From UBA4874 sp002399435 (GTDB taxonomy: Bacteria; Bacillota; Clostridia; Caldicoprobacterales; DTU083): a stretch of DNA of 64,000 nucleotides. Positions within the stretch are counted from its first letter, which is position 1, and each line of letters opens with the position of its first letter. Shown piece by piece: positions 16,831 through 25,634 of this stretch. The notes beneath the pieces are model-generated. The model worked only from the letters and a program-made list of their open reading frames with translations, was not told the origin of the DNA and made no database searches. The stretch lies in assembly GCA_036823195.1 (NCBI GenBank), contig DAISGI010000012.1:3238-67237 (forward strand), written 5' to 3'. The position numbers were made by a program, and so were the translations under genes.

Positions 16831-19800
16831 TTTTGCTGCAGATCGCTCATTCTCTCCAGCACATTCTGAACGGCCTCCAGCGTCTCCGGTCCTGCTCCCT
16901 TTACCCGAAGGCGAAAAACCGGCGGCTGGGAGGAACCCAGCTGAAGCACCCTGCGGTTCTCATTCAAAAGGATCATGACCGTTCTGGGGGCAAGTGCGCT
17001 GCTGTCCTGAAGCTTCATACGGACTTCCCTGCCACGCTGGGAGATCTCCGTCATCTTCAGGCTACCGGCCAGTGCCCGGATATAGGCGATCCGGATTAGA
17101 TTGCGCGTGGGGACCGGGATGTCGCCGAACCGATCCGTCATCTCATCCTCCACGTCGTTTTTATCCGAAAGATTCTCAATGGCAGCGATCCGCTTGTACA
17201 TCCGGATTTTATGATTCTCCGCCGAAATATAGCTGTTGTCAATATAGGCGTCTGCCTTGATGTTTACCACCGTTTCCAGCCGCTTCGGGGGTTCTTCCCC
17301 TTTCAACCCCTGAACAGTCTCCGCAAGCAGCTTGCAGTACATGTCATAGCCCACGGCAGCCATCTGCCCATGCTGCTCTGCGCCCAGCAGGTTCCCGGCG
17401 CCCCGGATCTCCAGATCGCGCATGGCAATTTTGAAACCGGCGCCGAATTCCGTGAATTCCTTTATGGCCTGCAGCCTTTTCTCTGCGCTTTCGTTCAGGA
17501 TCTTATCCTTTTGGTAGGTAAAATAGGCATAGGCGATCCGATGGGAGCGGCCGACCCTGCCGCGGAGCTGATAAAGCTGGGACAGGCCGAAACGATCCGA
17601 ATCATAGATAATCAGCGTATTGACATTGGGAATGTCCAGCCCGTTTTCAATGATGGTGGAGCAAAACAGCACATCCGACTCATGCTCATAAAAGCTGACC
17701 ATGATCCGCTCCAGGGACGCTTCGTTCATCTGTCCGTGGGCCACGGCCACACGCGCCTCCGGTACCAGCTGCCGCAGCCTTTCAGCCATTCCCTCCATCC
17801 GCTTCACATGATTGTAGACAAAATAAACCTGCCCGCCGCGCTGAATCTCCCGGACAATGGCATCCCGGATCAGGGAATCATTGTACTCCGTCACATAGGT
17901 CTGCACCGGAAACCTTCCTTCCGGCGGGGTCTCAATGACGCTGATATCACGGATTCCAACCATGGACATATGAAGTGTCCGGGGAATGGGAGTGGCGGTC
18001 AGGGTCAGAACATCCACGTTTTTCTTCATCTCTTTGATGGTCTCCTTATGCCCCACCCCAAATCTTTGCTCCTCATCCACAATCAAAAGCCCAAGATCCC
18101 GGAACTTCACATCTTTGCTCAATAACCTGTGGGTCCCGATAATCACATCCACATTGCCTTCCCGCAGATCCCTGAGGATCTCTTTCTGCTCCCCGGGTTT
18201 CCGGAAACGGCTGAGCACCTGCACCGTAAAGGGAAAGTCCCCGAACCGGCTGACAAAGGTGCTGTAATGCTGCTGCGCCAGGATTGTGGTCGGTGCCAGC
18301 ACCGCTACCTGTTTCCCGTCCATCACCGCCTTGAAGGCAGCCCGGATGGCCACTTCGGTTTTCCCATACCCCACATCGCCGCAGAGCAGACGGTCCATGA
18401 CCCGCCCGGATTCCATATCCCGCTTGATTTCCTCCAGCGACTGAAGCTGATCCGGGGTCAGCTCATAAGGAAAGCTTTCCTCAAACTGACGCTGCCACGG
18501 ATTATCTGCCGAAAAGGCAAAGCCAGCGGTGGCCTCCCTTGCCGCGTACAACTTCACGAGATCAAATGCCAGCTTTTTCACGGACTCCCGCACCCTGGTC
18601 CTGGTTCTCTGCCATTCGCTGCCCCCCAGCCGGGACAGCCTGGGATGCTGGTCCTCCATGCCCACATAAGGCTGAATCAGATCCATCTGATCGGTGGGAA
18701 TATAGAGCCGGTCCGTACCGGCATACCGGACGTCCAGATAATCCCGCTCCTGCCCGTTGACCGTCATCTTCCTGATGCCAAGATACCGGCCGATCCCATG
18801 GTTCTCATGCACAACATAGCTCCCAACCTTCAGGTCGGTAAACGGATCCAGCTTTTTTCTCTTCCTTCCTGCCGGCGCCTTTTCCCTTCGGACACCATAA
18901 ATCTCCTGATCGCTGACCAGCACAAAATGGCCTTCCGGATATTCAAATCCTTTCCGCAGGCTTTTCGGAACAATAACGATCTGACCAGGAAGAATGTCTC
19001 CTTCCGTTTTGGGACATACCACAGCTTCCAGCCCGTAATCCAGCAGGGAGGACGCCAGGGATTCCGCCCGCTGCCGGTTCCCGGACAAAAGAAGAATCGA
19101 ATCATGATTGCCCTTCCAGTACCGGATATCCTCCGCCATCAGTTCCAGTTTACCGTGATACGAAGGAATGGTCCGGGAAGAAACCATCTGAATCCGTTTG
19201 GGTTCAAAATCCAGGCTGCTCCGGGGCAGGGACTGCATGGCAATGCTGCGCATGGCGTCGGCATCCGCCAGCAAATCATTGTATTCCCCATAAATACGGG
19301 ACTGCTCCGGCAACACCTCGCCCTGCATGAGCAGATCGCTGAAGCGGCCGGAGAATTCCCCGGAGGCAGTGCGGCAATGCTCCAGAATACGGACCGGCTC
19401 ATCCAGGATCAGAGCAGCATCCGCTCCGGCATAATCCAGCAGGTTGGAAAATTCTTCGTAAAAAAAAGGAAAATAGTTCACCAGCTGATCCGTTGCCACA
19501 CCCTGATCCATACCCTCAAAAAGCTGATCCATCCGGTTTTCCAGACGGCCTGCATCAAACTTCGGATCTTTCCGCATCTTCTGCATCAGCCGGCGAAAAC
19601 TTTGCTCTATCTTCTTTCTGCCTTTCTCCCGCCGTTCGTCATCCAGAATCAGATCCGTCGCCGGGGAAATAGTAACCGTCTCCATCCGTTCTTCGGATCT
19701 TTGGCTTTCGGGATCAAAGCTGCGTATGGAATCCACAAACTCATCGAAAAAATCAATCCGGAACGGCTTCTCCGAAGAAAGCGGATAAATGTCAAAAATG

Positions 19801-20336
19801 CTCCCCCGAAGGCTGAACTGGCCGGGACCTTCCACAGCGGAAGTTCTCTCATAGCCCATTTGCACCGCCTTCCGGGAAAGATCCCGCGGAGAACATTCCT
19901 CCCCTTCCGTAATCCGGAACTGGGATTGCCGGAAGACATCCGTCGGTACATCGGGGACCAGCAAGGCATCCACCGGGGCCACCACCATGAGTTTCTCCCC
20001 TTCGGCAAGCCGTTTCATCACAGAAATCCGCTGCCCCATGATCTCACGGCTGCGGGCAGCCGTATGGTACAGCATAATCTCCCGCGGGGGAAACAGCACA
20101 ACCTGACCCGGGAAAAAGAACTCCATATCATCCAGCAGCTGGCCGGCCTGTATCTCGTCATACGTGACCAGGATGCCGCTTCGGTCCAGCGGAGCCAAAA
20201 GGCCGGCCAGAAAATGGCATTTCTGCACCTCCGACACTCCATTGATCAGGGTAATTCCCTTTGCCGTCCGGACCGCTTCCCTCAATTTTTGAAACTGGGG
20301 CCATGCTTTCATTGGCTTGAACCAAATTGGCTCCAT
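16815..20336 (-). CDS. mfd: Transcription-repair coupling factor Mfd
   Basis: About 1173-aa DNA translocase that removes stalled RNA polymerase from lesions and recruits UvrA. An N-terminal UvrB-like module is followed by the CarD-like polymerase-interaction domain (DPFTDLKVGSYVVHENHGIG), then the RecG-like motor with Walker A GDVGYGKTE and DEEQ box VDEEQRFGV, and the C-terminal D7 domain. I chose the ATG at 20336 (MEPIWFKP), weakly supported by AAGGAAGG upstream; a second ATG eight codons later is possible. It is preceded by a small PrsW-like gene and by pth. Confidence 0.95.
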   Translation of the reverse strand: MEPIWFKPMKAWPQFQKLREAVRTAKGITLINGVSEVQKCHFLAGLLAPLDRSGILVTYDEIQAGQLLDDMEFFFPGQVVLFPPREIMLYHTAARSREIMGQRISVMKRLAEGEKLMVVAPVDALLVPDVPTDVFRQSQFRITEGEECSPRDLSRKAVQMGYERTSAVEGPGQFSLRGSIFDIYPLSSEKPFRIDFFDEFVDSIRSFDPESQRSEERMETVTISPATDLILDDERREKGRKKIEQSFRRLMQKMRKDPKFDAGRLENRMDQLFEGMDQGVATDQLVNYFPFFYEEFSNLLDYAGADAALILDEPVRILEHCRTASGEFSGRFSDLLMQGEVLPEQSRIYGEYNDLLADADAMRSIAMQSLPRSSLDFEPKRIQMVSSRTIPSYHGKLELMAEDIRYWKGNHDSILLLSGNRQRAESLASSLLDYGLEAVVCPKTEGDILPGQIVIVPKSLRKGFEYPEGHFVLVSDQEIYGVRREKAPAGRKRKKLDPFTDLKVGSYVVHENHGIGRYLGIRKMTVNGQERDYLDVRYAGTDRLYIPTDQMDLIQPYVGMEDQHPRLSRLGGSEWQRTRTRVRESVKKLAFDLVKLYAAREATAGFAFSADNPWQRQFEESFPYELTPDQLQSLEEIKRDMESGRVMDRLLCGDVGYGKTEVAIRAAFKAVMDGKQVAVLAPTTILAQQHYSTFVSRFGDFPFTVQVLSRFRKPGEQKEILRDLREGNVDVIIGTHRLLSKDVKFRDLGLLIVDEEQRFGVGHKETIKEMKKNVDVLTLTATPIPRTLHMSMVGIRDISVIETPPEGRFPVQTYVTEYNDSLIRDAIVREIQRGGQVYFVYNHVKRMEGMAERLRQLVPEARVAVAHGQMNEASLERIMVSFYEHESDVLFCSTIIENGLDIPNVNTLIIYDSDRFGLSQLYQLRGRVGRSHRIAYAYFTYQKDKILNESAEKRLQAIKEFTEFGAGFKIAMRDLEIRGAGNLLGAEQHGQMAAVGYDMYCKLLAETVQGLKGEEPPKRLETVVNIKADAYIDNSYISAENHKIRMYKRIAAIENLSDKNDVEDEMTDRFGDIPVPTRNLIRIAYIRALAGSLKMTEISQRGREVRMKLQDSSALAPRTVMILLNENRRVLQLGSSQPPVFRLRVKGAGPETLEAVQNVLERMSDLQQNDSRG

Positions 20337-20474
20337 CCTATCTACAACCTTCCTTTTATGGACTTTGGCTTTCCGGGCCTGGACCCCTGTCTTTTGGCCC
20401 ATGCCCTTCCGAATTTGGAACCCGTGCCTTTCGACCCGTATCCTTCCGGGACAGCAGACACTTCATTCACGCGC

Positions 20475-20864
20475 TTAATTCCTGCGGCCCGCCCGCATAA
20501 CGGTGAAATTCCATACACAATGGGCAAAAGCAGCACCTGCAAGGGCAGGGAGAATCCAGCCGGTGCCTTTCCGGATCCAGTCGGTCAGCACTCCAAAAAG
20601 AGTATGGCTGATCAGGCCCGCCGCTGCAGCCCCCGCACCGGTCTTACGTCTGCCGGTAAAAAAGTCATACAGCGCCTCTCCAAGCCCAAACAAAAAATGA
20701 ACATGCCAAATGGGCCTATTCAGGAAATAGGCCGGCAGGGTTTTAAAAAGCTCCTCCACGATGGGTGCTCCGAAGATCACCGCATTCTCCCGGAAAAACT
20801 TCAGCATCCATTTATTGGCCAGGTAGGCGCCTACCAAAGCCGCCAACGCCAGTAAGAAAACCAA
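20475..20864 (-). CDS. Small PrsW-like membrane protein between pth and mfd
   Basis: 129-aa integral membrane protein, probably four helices. It carries motifs of PrsW-type (CPBP/Abi-like) membrane proteases: E37-E38-L-F-K, then F-G-L-G-E63 (an FxxxE arrangement), H87 in HTLFG and H115 in AHCVWNF. PrsW proteins are usually about 220 aa, so this would be a reduced form. The start is TTG, 8 nt after AGGAG, 11 nt past the pth stop, so it is in the pth-mfd transcription unit. In B. subtilis this slot holds fin, a sigma-F inhibitor with no resemblance. Assignment to the protease superfamily is by motif only, and the substrate is unknown. Confidence 0.6.
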   Translation of the reverse strand: MVFLLALAALVGAYLANKWMLKFFRENAVIFGAPIVEELFKTLPAYFLNRPIWHVHFLFGLGEALYDFFTGRRKTGAGAAAAGLISHTLFGVLTDWIRKGTGWILPALAGAAFAHCVWNFTVMRAGRRN

Positions 20865-20875
20865 ATATGCAACTC

Positions 20876-21436
20876 CTATCCGTTATATCTGCTCATGGCT
20901 GTCTCCGTGCCCTGCATCAGAACACATTCCACCCCTTTTACAGCACGATCGCAGGCTTCCCTTACCAATCCCGCTTCCTCCTCCGGGAACCGTGACAATA
21001 CATAATCGGCCAGATCCCGGTCTGCCGGCGGCCTTCCAATGCCAATCCTCACCCTGGGGAAGTCTTCCGTCCGCAGGCAGGCAAGCACCGACCGCATGCC
21101 GTTATGCGTCCCGGCGCTGCCGGAAGCCCGGATGCGCAGGACACCGGGATCCAGATCAATATCGTCGTATATGACAAGGATATGGTCTTCCTCCGTATGA
21201 TACCACTGCTTCAGCAGTAAAATACTTTCCCCGCTCAGATTCATAAAAGTCTGGGGCTTTGCCAATACCACTTTCTCTGATCCAATCCTCCCTTCGCCGA
21301 GGATGGCTTTGTGCTTTGCCTTGTTAATTTTTATTCCATGGGCCCTCGCAAGAAGATCCAGCACATAAAATCCGGTATTATGCCGGGTGCCCTGATACCG
21401 GATCCCTGGATTGCCCAATCCAGCAATAATATACAT
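20876..21436 (-). CDS. pth: Peptidyl-tRNA hydrolase
   Basis: 186-aa essential enzyme that frees tRNA from prematurely released peptidyl-tRNA. The signatures GLGNPGIRYQGTRHNTGF (with the catalytic His), KPQTFMNLSG and YDDIDLDPG with GSAGTHNGMRS are all present. The ATG at 21436 follows GGGAGGG. In B. subtilis the gene is spoVC, and the order prs-pth-(fin)-mfd is the same. Confidence 0.97.
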   Translation of the reverse strand: MYIIAGLGNPGIRYQGTRHNTGFYVLDLLARAHGIKINKAKHKAILGEGRIGSEKVVLAKPQTFMNLSGESILLLKQWYHTEEDHILVIYDDIDLDPGVLRIRASGSAGTHNGMRSVLACLRTEDFPRVRIGIGRPPADRDLADYVLSRFPEEEAGLVREACDRAVKGVECVLMQGTETAMSRYNG

Positions 21437-21456
21437 CGTCTGTCCCTCCCGGGAAA

Positions 21457-22413
21457 TCAATCAAACAGGGAGCTGATCGGGAGACTTTCATAAATCCTCT
21501 GTATGGCCTCGGCAAACAGGGAAGCCACCGACAGAACCCGAATCCGGTCCGTCTGCTTTTCCGAAGGAAAGGGAACGGTGTTGGTAAGAACCATTTCCTT
21601 GATGGGAGAGTCGGTGATATGCTCGATGGCCGGACCGGACAACACTCCATGAGCGGCGCAGGTATAAACTTCCCTGGCGCCGCCCCGCTCTACCAAGGCA
21701 ATGGCTCCCTGCCGGATCGTCCCTGCCGTATCGATGATATCATCGATCAAAATGGCGCGTTTGCCCTTCACATCCCCGATAATGTTCATGACCTCGGCCA
21801 CATTGGCCCTGGGCCTTCTCTTGTCAATGATGGCCAGCGGAGCATTCAGCTTGTGGGCAAAATTGCGGGCGCGGGTCACGCTGCCCAGATCGGGAGACAC
21901 GACGACCAGATCTTCCCCGACAAACCCTCTGTCGATATAATCCTTGGCCAGAATCGGCATGCTGAAAAGATTGTCCACCGGGATGTCAAAAAAGCCCTGG
22001 ATCTGTGCCGCATGAAGATCCATGGTCAGAACCCGGTCCGCCCCGGCTTCCGTAATCAAATCAGCCACCAGCTTTGCCGTAATGGGATCACGGGCCTTTA
22101 CCTTGCGGTCCTGCCGGGCATATCCGTAATACGGAATGACGGCCGTAATTTCCCTGGCAGAAGCCCTCTTGAAGGCATCTATGAGAATCAACAGCTCCAT
22201 TAGGTTGGTATTGACCGGAGAACAGGTGGACTGAATGACAAAGACATCGCATCCCCTTACGGTTTCATGGATATCGACACTGATCTCCCCGTCACTGAAT
22301 CTGGATACCTTCGCGTTGCCCAGGGGCACTCCAACATATCGGGCGATTTCCTTGGCCAGATCCGGATTGGAATTTCCGGCAAAAATCTTAATACACTTTC
22401 CGTGGGTATTCAT
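21457..22413 (-). CDS. prs: Ribose-phosphate pyrophosphokinase
   Basis: 318-aa PRPP synthetase (ribose 5-phosphate + ATP to PRPP + AMP). The class I features are visible: flexible loop YARQDRKVKARDPITAK, metal site VLTMDLHAAQ, and the PRPP loop ILIDDIIDTAGT. Its start overlaps the glmU stop (ATGA, 22410-22413), so translation is coupled. PRPP feeds Hpt, Upp and the PurR sensor also encoded in this window. Confidence 0.97.
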   Translation of the reverse strand: MNTHGKCIKIFAGNSNPDLAKEIARYVGVPLGNAKVSRFSDGEISVDIHETVRGCDVFVIQSTCSPVNTNLMELLILIDAFKRASAREITAVIPYYGYARQDRKVKARDPITAKLVADLITEAGADRVLTMDLHAAQIQGFFDIPVDNLFSMPILAKDYIDRGFVGEDLVVVSPDLGSVTRARNFAHKLNAPLAIIDKRRPRANVAEVMNIIGDVKGKRAILIDDIIDTAGTIRQGAIALVERGGAREVYTCAAHGVLSGPAIEHITDSPIKEMVLTNTVPFPSEKQTDRIRVLSVASLFAEAIQRIYESLPISSLFD

Positions 22414-23717
22414 TCTTTTTCCTCCGTTTTCTTTTGTTCTCTTTTCTCCACCCAGCCCTTCTTGTTCACTTGCCTTGCCCTGGCAATAGCCAGCGCTCCC
22501 GCCGGGACTTTCTCCGTAATCGTGGATCCGGCAGCGATGAAAGTATGTCCCTCCACCTCAACCGGCGCCACCAGATTGGCATTGCATCCGACAAAGGCAT
22601 GGTCCCCGATCACGGTTCGGTGCTTTTCCTTCCCGTCATAATTCACGCAGACGACTCCGCACCCCACATTGATCTCCTGCCCCAGATCGGCATCACCGAT
22701 ATAGGTCAAATGGGACACCTTGGTTTTTTGGCCGATGGACGAATTCTTGACCTCCACAAAGTCTCCGATCCGCACATGGTCTCCGATCCGGCTGCCCGGC
22801 CGGATATAGGCATAGGGTCCGACGGTGGTCCCGCTTCCAATCCTGCTGTCCAGGACCACAGAGGACTGCAGGATCGTCCCGTCCGCAATCTCTGCGTTCT
22901 GAAGCCGGTTGTTGGGATAAAGAAGGCAGCCGGAACCAACGACTGTGAATCCCTCCAGAACATTTCCGGGGTACACGACCGTATCCTTCCCGATCCGTAC
23001 ATCCGCGCCGATATAGGTGGCTGACGGGTCCAGAATGGTAACCCCCCTCATCATGTGAAACTCATTGATCCGGCGGCGCATCTCCGCCTCCGCCCGGGAC
23101 AGGCAGACACGATCGGAAACCGTCATGATCTCCCGGGTGTCCCGGATCCGGAAAACCCCGGTCCTTTCTCCTGACGCTTTCAGGATGCGCAGAATATCCT
23201 CCGGGCCCAAGGTCTCCTGCTCCATGCTTTTCTGACCTTCCCGGACGGCCTTCCGCAAAGCCCGCCTGTCAAAGCAGTACACAGGTGAAATCCCGTTGCC
23301 GCCGGACTCCGGAGACTCCCCGGACAGAACCGCCGCAGTCAGATGATTCTCACTTGTAAACTGCAGCATCCCCTCAAGCGTCGTCCCCCGGATGAGGGGC
23401 ATGTTTCCGGCCAGCACAAAAAGAACCCCACAGGGTTCTTCCCCCGTGCACTCCTCCATACGAAACAAGCCACTGACGGAATCCTTCCCTTCCGCGGAAT
23501 CCACGATCCGGCAGGACTCTCCCAAATGCTCCCGAATACAGCCGCCGTCCCCATGGACCACTACAACGGGCCGGCTGCCGGCAACCTGCCCTGCCGCGTT
23601 CACGACATAGTCCAGTATTCTCCGTCCGCAAACCGAATGCAGCACGGCAGGAACCGCCGATTGCATTGCAGGTGCGTCATCAGCTGCCAGAATAGCGACA
23701 GATACATTCTCTCCCAT
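22410..23717 (-). CDS. glmU: GlmU-like protein with a degenerate uridylyltransferase domain
   Basis: 435 aa. The C-terminal left-handed beta-helix (about 225-420) is a normal glucosamine-1-phosphate acetyltransferase: RPG, VEVK, HLTYIGD with catalytic His near 335, and NYDG are kept. The N-terminal half still has the fold (LAA...PAVLH) but lost the uridylyltransferase signature. LAAGKGTRM is LAADDAPAM (catalytic Arg to Ala, residue 17), the Lys of PKVLH is Ala (24), the metal Asp of GDVPL is Asn (AGNMPLI, 105), the QxxLGTGHA segment is missing, and the second metal ligand Asn of GVNxR is Ser (200). It is probably monofunctional for acetyl transfer. The frame is continuous. The ATG at 23717 follows AGGAG. 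It sits in the normal spoVG-glmU-prs order. Confidence 0.9.
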   Translation of the reverse strand: MGENVSVAILAADDAPAMQSAVPAVLHSVCGRRILDYVVNAAGQVAGSRPVVVVHGDGGCIREHLGESCRIVDSAEGKDSVSGLFRMEECTGEEPCGVLFVLAGNMPLIRGTTLEGMLQFTSENHLTAAVLSGESPESGGNGISPVYCFDRRALRKAVREGQKSMEQETLGPEDILRILKASGERTGVFRIRDTREIMTVSDRVCLSRAEAEMRRRINEFHMMRGVTILDPSATYIGADVRIGKDTVVYPGNVLEGFTVVGSGCLLYPNNRLQNAEIADGTILQSSVVLDSRIGSGTTVGPYAYIRPGSRIGDHVRIGDFVEVKNSSIGQKTKVSHLTYIGDADLGQEINVGCGVVCVNYDGKEKHRTVIGDHAFVGCNANLVAPVEVEGHTFIAAGSTITEKVPAGALAIARARQVNKKGWVEKREQKKTEEKE

Positions 23718-23809
23718 ACTTCCCACACTCCTGTAATTTAGCCTTCCATATTATTATAACATTATATTATGAAAAATGTCGGTCCTTCCTGAATGATTTT
23801 AAAAATGGC

Positions 23810-23858
23810 AAAAAAGAATAAGCTTTAAAGGAGAGAGGCTCTCCTTTAAAGCTTATTC
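23810..23858 (-). terminator. Terminator of spoVG
   Basis: Perfect 20-bp inverted repeat (23816-23835 with 23839-23858) with a 3-nt loop, followed by TTTTTT on the minus strand. The spoVG stop codon lies inside the stem. This separates spoVG from glmU very effectively. Confidence 0.95.
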
Positions 23859-24113
23859 TTCCCCCATACCCTTATATCTCTCCAATACCTTGCTTTGAAG
23901 CTTTCCCCTCATTTCGGAGTTGATAGGATGGGCGATATCTCTGAATTCCCCATCCGGTGTTCTGCGACTGGGCATGGCAATGAACAATCCGCTTTGCCCT
24001 TCAATGACCTTGATATCGTGTACAACAAAATCATTGTCAAAGGTGACGGATGCCACCGCCTTCATCTTGCCTTCGCTCCCGATTTTCCTGATACGGACAT
24101 CTGTAATGTTCAT
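23853..24113 (-). CDS. spoVG: SpoVG, RNA-binding sporulation and division regulator
   Basis: 86-aa SpoVG, highly conserved (MNITDVRIRK, NDFVVHDIKVIEGQSGLFIAM in parts, PSRRTPDGEFRDIAHPI). The family binds RNA and DNA and affects septation, sporulation and virulence genes. AAGGGGTGA precedes the ATG. It stands alone between a sigma-H-type promoter and a very strong terminator, so it is not co-transcribed with glmU. Confidence 0.98.
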   Translation of the reverse strand: MNITDVRIRKIGSEGKMKAVASVTFDNDFVVHDIKVIEGQSGLFIAMPSRRTPDGEFRDIAHPINSEMRGKLQSKVLERYKGMGEE

Positions 24114-24175
24114 CCCAGTTCACCCCTTCCAAATAGACAGGTATGCTGAAGAATAACGTTGATGTCACTGTAATG

Positions 24176-24202
24176 ATTCGCCATAATAATCTATAGTCCT
24201 TC
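24176..24202 (-). promoter_or_regulatory. Sigma-H-type promoter of spoVG
   Basis: GAAGGACTA (24202-24194) and GGCGAAT (24182-24176) are 11 bp apart on the minus strand. This matches the sigma-H consensus RNAGGAWWW-N11/12-RNNGAAT with one mismatch, about 60 bp before the spoVG start. spoVG is the classic sigma-H-dependent promoter in B. subtilis. The -35 overlaps one arm of a hairpin (CTTTCTGCC/GGCAGAAGG). Confidence 0.7.
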
Positions 24203-24241
24203 TGCCTCTGGCAGAAAGAATATTAAATTACGGAAAATCTT

Positions 24242-25069
24242 TTACACCTTATCCAAAAACCGATCTGCCGGAGATAACATAATCTTTCCATTTTGTTCAT
24301 CAACCTGATCCAGGATCAAAAGCGATGTGTAGCCGGACACCATTTTTTCCGCCGGCTCCCTGGTGGCAATCACCACGCCGGTTCCAACCGTCTCCACATG
24401 AAATTCCTTCAGCAGCTCCTGCATCCCCCTGGCAGTCCCGCCGCCCTTCATGAAGTCATCCACGATCAGGGCCCTTTTCCCCTTTGTAACCGCCCTCTTC
24501 GACAGGGACATGGTCTGAATCCGTCCGGAGGAAGCCGTTACATAATTGATGCTGACCAGCGGGCCTTCCGTGACGGAACTGTCCCGCCGGGCCACCACAA
24601 CCGGGCAGCCGAGGTAAAATGCCGTCATAATCGCCACAGGAGTCCCCTTGGTTTCAACGGTGATCACAAAATCCGGCCGTTCGCCGGAAAAAAGAGACGC
24701 CAGAATCTCACCGATCCTGCGGATGCTCTGTGGGTGATAGAGAATATCGTTTCGATAAATATAGCCACCGGCCAGAATACGATCCGGCTCAGACAGGGTA
24801 TCGCACAGATCCCGGATAAAAGCTGCGGAGTCCGGAGGACAGGGCTTCGGCAGGAACCGTACGCCCCCTCCCGCTCCCGCCACCGACTCCAGGTCTCCAA
24901 GATGAAACGTCCGGAATGCTTCCCCAATCATGGCAATATCCTCGCAAACAGTGGCTTTGGATGCCTGAAAGAGCTCACTGAAGTGGCGCAGGGTGAAAAT
25001 CTGCCAGGGATGACCTGGCAAAACCCTGGCTAAAACAGCGATCCGTTCATTTCTCTTGATCTTTGGCAC
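24242..25069 (-). CDS. purR: Purine operon repressor PurR
   Basis: 275-aa Gram-positive-type PurR: an N-terminal winged helix (about 1-70) fused to a phosphoribosyltransferase-like domain whose PRPP loop is ALIVDDFMKGGGTARG. PRPP binding relieves repression of purine genes. The GTG at 25069 is chosen because a G-rich tract lies 7 nt upstream and it aligns with the family start (VPKIKRNERI); an ATG 11 codons earlier has no ribosome-binding site. The start lies inside the end of fabZ (23-nt overlap). In B. subtilis the upstream neighbour is ispE; here that place is taken by a 20-kb block. Confidence 0.93.
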   Translation of the reverse strand: MPKIKRNERIAVLARVLPGHPWQIFTLRHFSELFQASKATVCEDIAMIGEAFRTFHLGDLESVAGAGGGVRFLPKPCPPDSAAFIRDLCDTLSEPDRILAGGYIYRNDILYHPQSIRRIGEILASLFSGERPDFVITVETKGTPVAIMTAFYLGCPVVVARRDSSVTEGPLVSINYVTASSGRIQTMSLSKRAVTKGKRALIVDDFMKGGGTARGMQELLKEFHVETVGTGVVIATREPAEKMVSGYTSLLILDQVDEQNGKIMLSPADRFLDKV

Positions 25070-25553
25070 AATAGAGTCCCCCCCGGCCTGGTGTTTCCGC
25101 ATCGGTCAGGGCAAACAGGATCTGTCCCCCGGCCGCTGTCTCTCCGTCCACCGATGCGCGGACCGAAGCTTTGCCTATGAAGCTTTTCATTCGCGTGATC
25201 TCCGCCTCCAGAAGCAGTTGATCCCCAGGAATCACCTGCCGGCGGAACCGTACCTTGTCAATGCCGGCGAACAGGGCCAGCTTATTCTGTTGCCCCTTCC
25301 CGCCCAGCACCGCCGTGGCACCCAGTTGTGCCAGGGCCTCCAGAATCAGTACACCCGGCATCACCGGATGGCCCGGAAAATGTCCCTGAAAAAAAGGCTC
25401 GTTTATGGTGACATTCTTGATCCCTTTGGCAGATTTGCCCGGGATCAGCTCCGTCACCCGATCCACCAGCAGAAACGGATAGCGGTGGGGAATCCGTTTC
25501 ATAATCCCATTGATGTCACAATCCATCTGTCCATCGTACTTTTCGTCTGTCAT
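25047..25553 (-). CDS. fabZ: 3-hydroxyacyl-ACP dehydratase FabZ
   Basis: 168-aa hot-dog-fold dehydratase of fatty-acid elongation. The active-site motif GHFPGHPVMPGVLILEALAQ contains the catalytic His and Glu. The C-terminus is longer than usual (AETPGRGGLYCAKDQEK) because it runs on into the purR start. The ATG at 25553 follows GGGAGGG by 7 nt. It neighbours mbl, as in B. subtilis where flhO and flhP lie between; those flagellar genes are absent here. Confidence 0.95.
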   Translation of the reverse strand: MTDEKYDGQMDCDINGIMKRIPHRYPFLLVDRVTELIPGKSAKGIKNVTINEPFFQGHFPGHPVMPGVLILEALAQLGATAVLGGKGQQNKLALFAGIDKVRFRRQVIPGDQLLLEAEITRMKSFIGKASVRASVDGETAAGGQILFALTDAETPGRGGLYCAKDQEK

Positions 25554-25634
25554 AACAAAACCCTCCCACTGTAGCTGCCGACCTGTTAAAGGCTTGTCCC
25601 CGTCCATCCCGGCATTTCATGAACAGCGCCGGAA

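Noticed and set aside
18129..20855. Very long open frame on the plus strand opposite mfd; similar ones lie opposite spoIIE (5169-7679), rho (38491-40422) and ftsH (1133-2821)
   Set aside because: They mirror highly conserved genes on the minus strand, have no ribosome-binding sites and give no recognisable domains. They arise from codon bias in the GC-rich opposite strand.
22410..23717. GlmU N-terminal degeneration caused by a sequencing frameshift
   Set aside because: Residues before and after the changed motifs (SVAILAA, VLH, NMPLI, SDR) remain aligned in one frame, so the losses are substitutions and small deletions rather than a frameshift.
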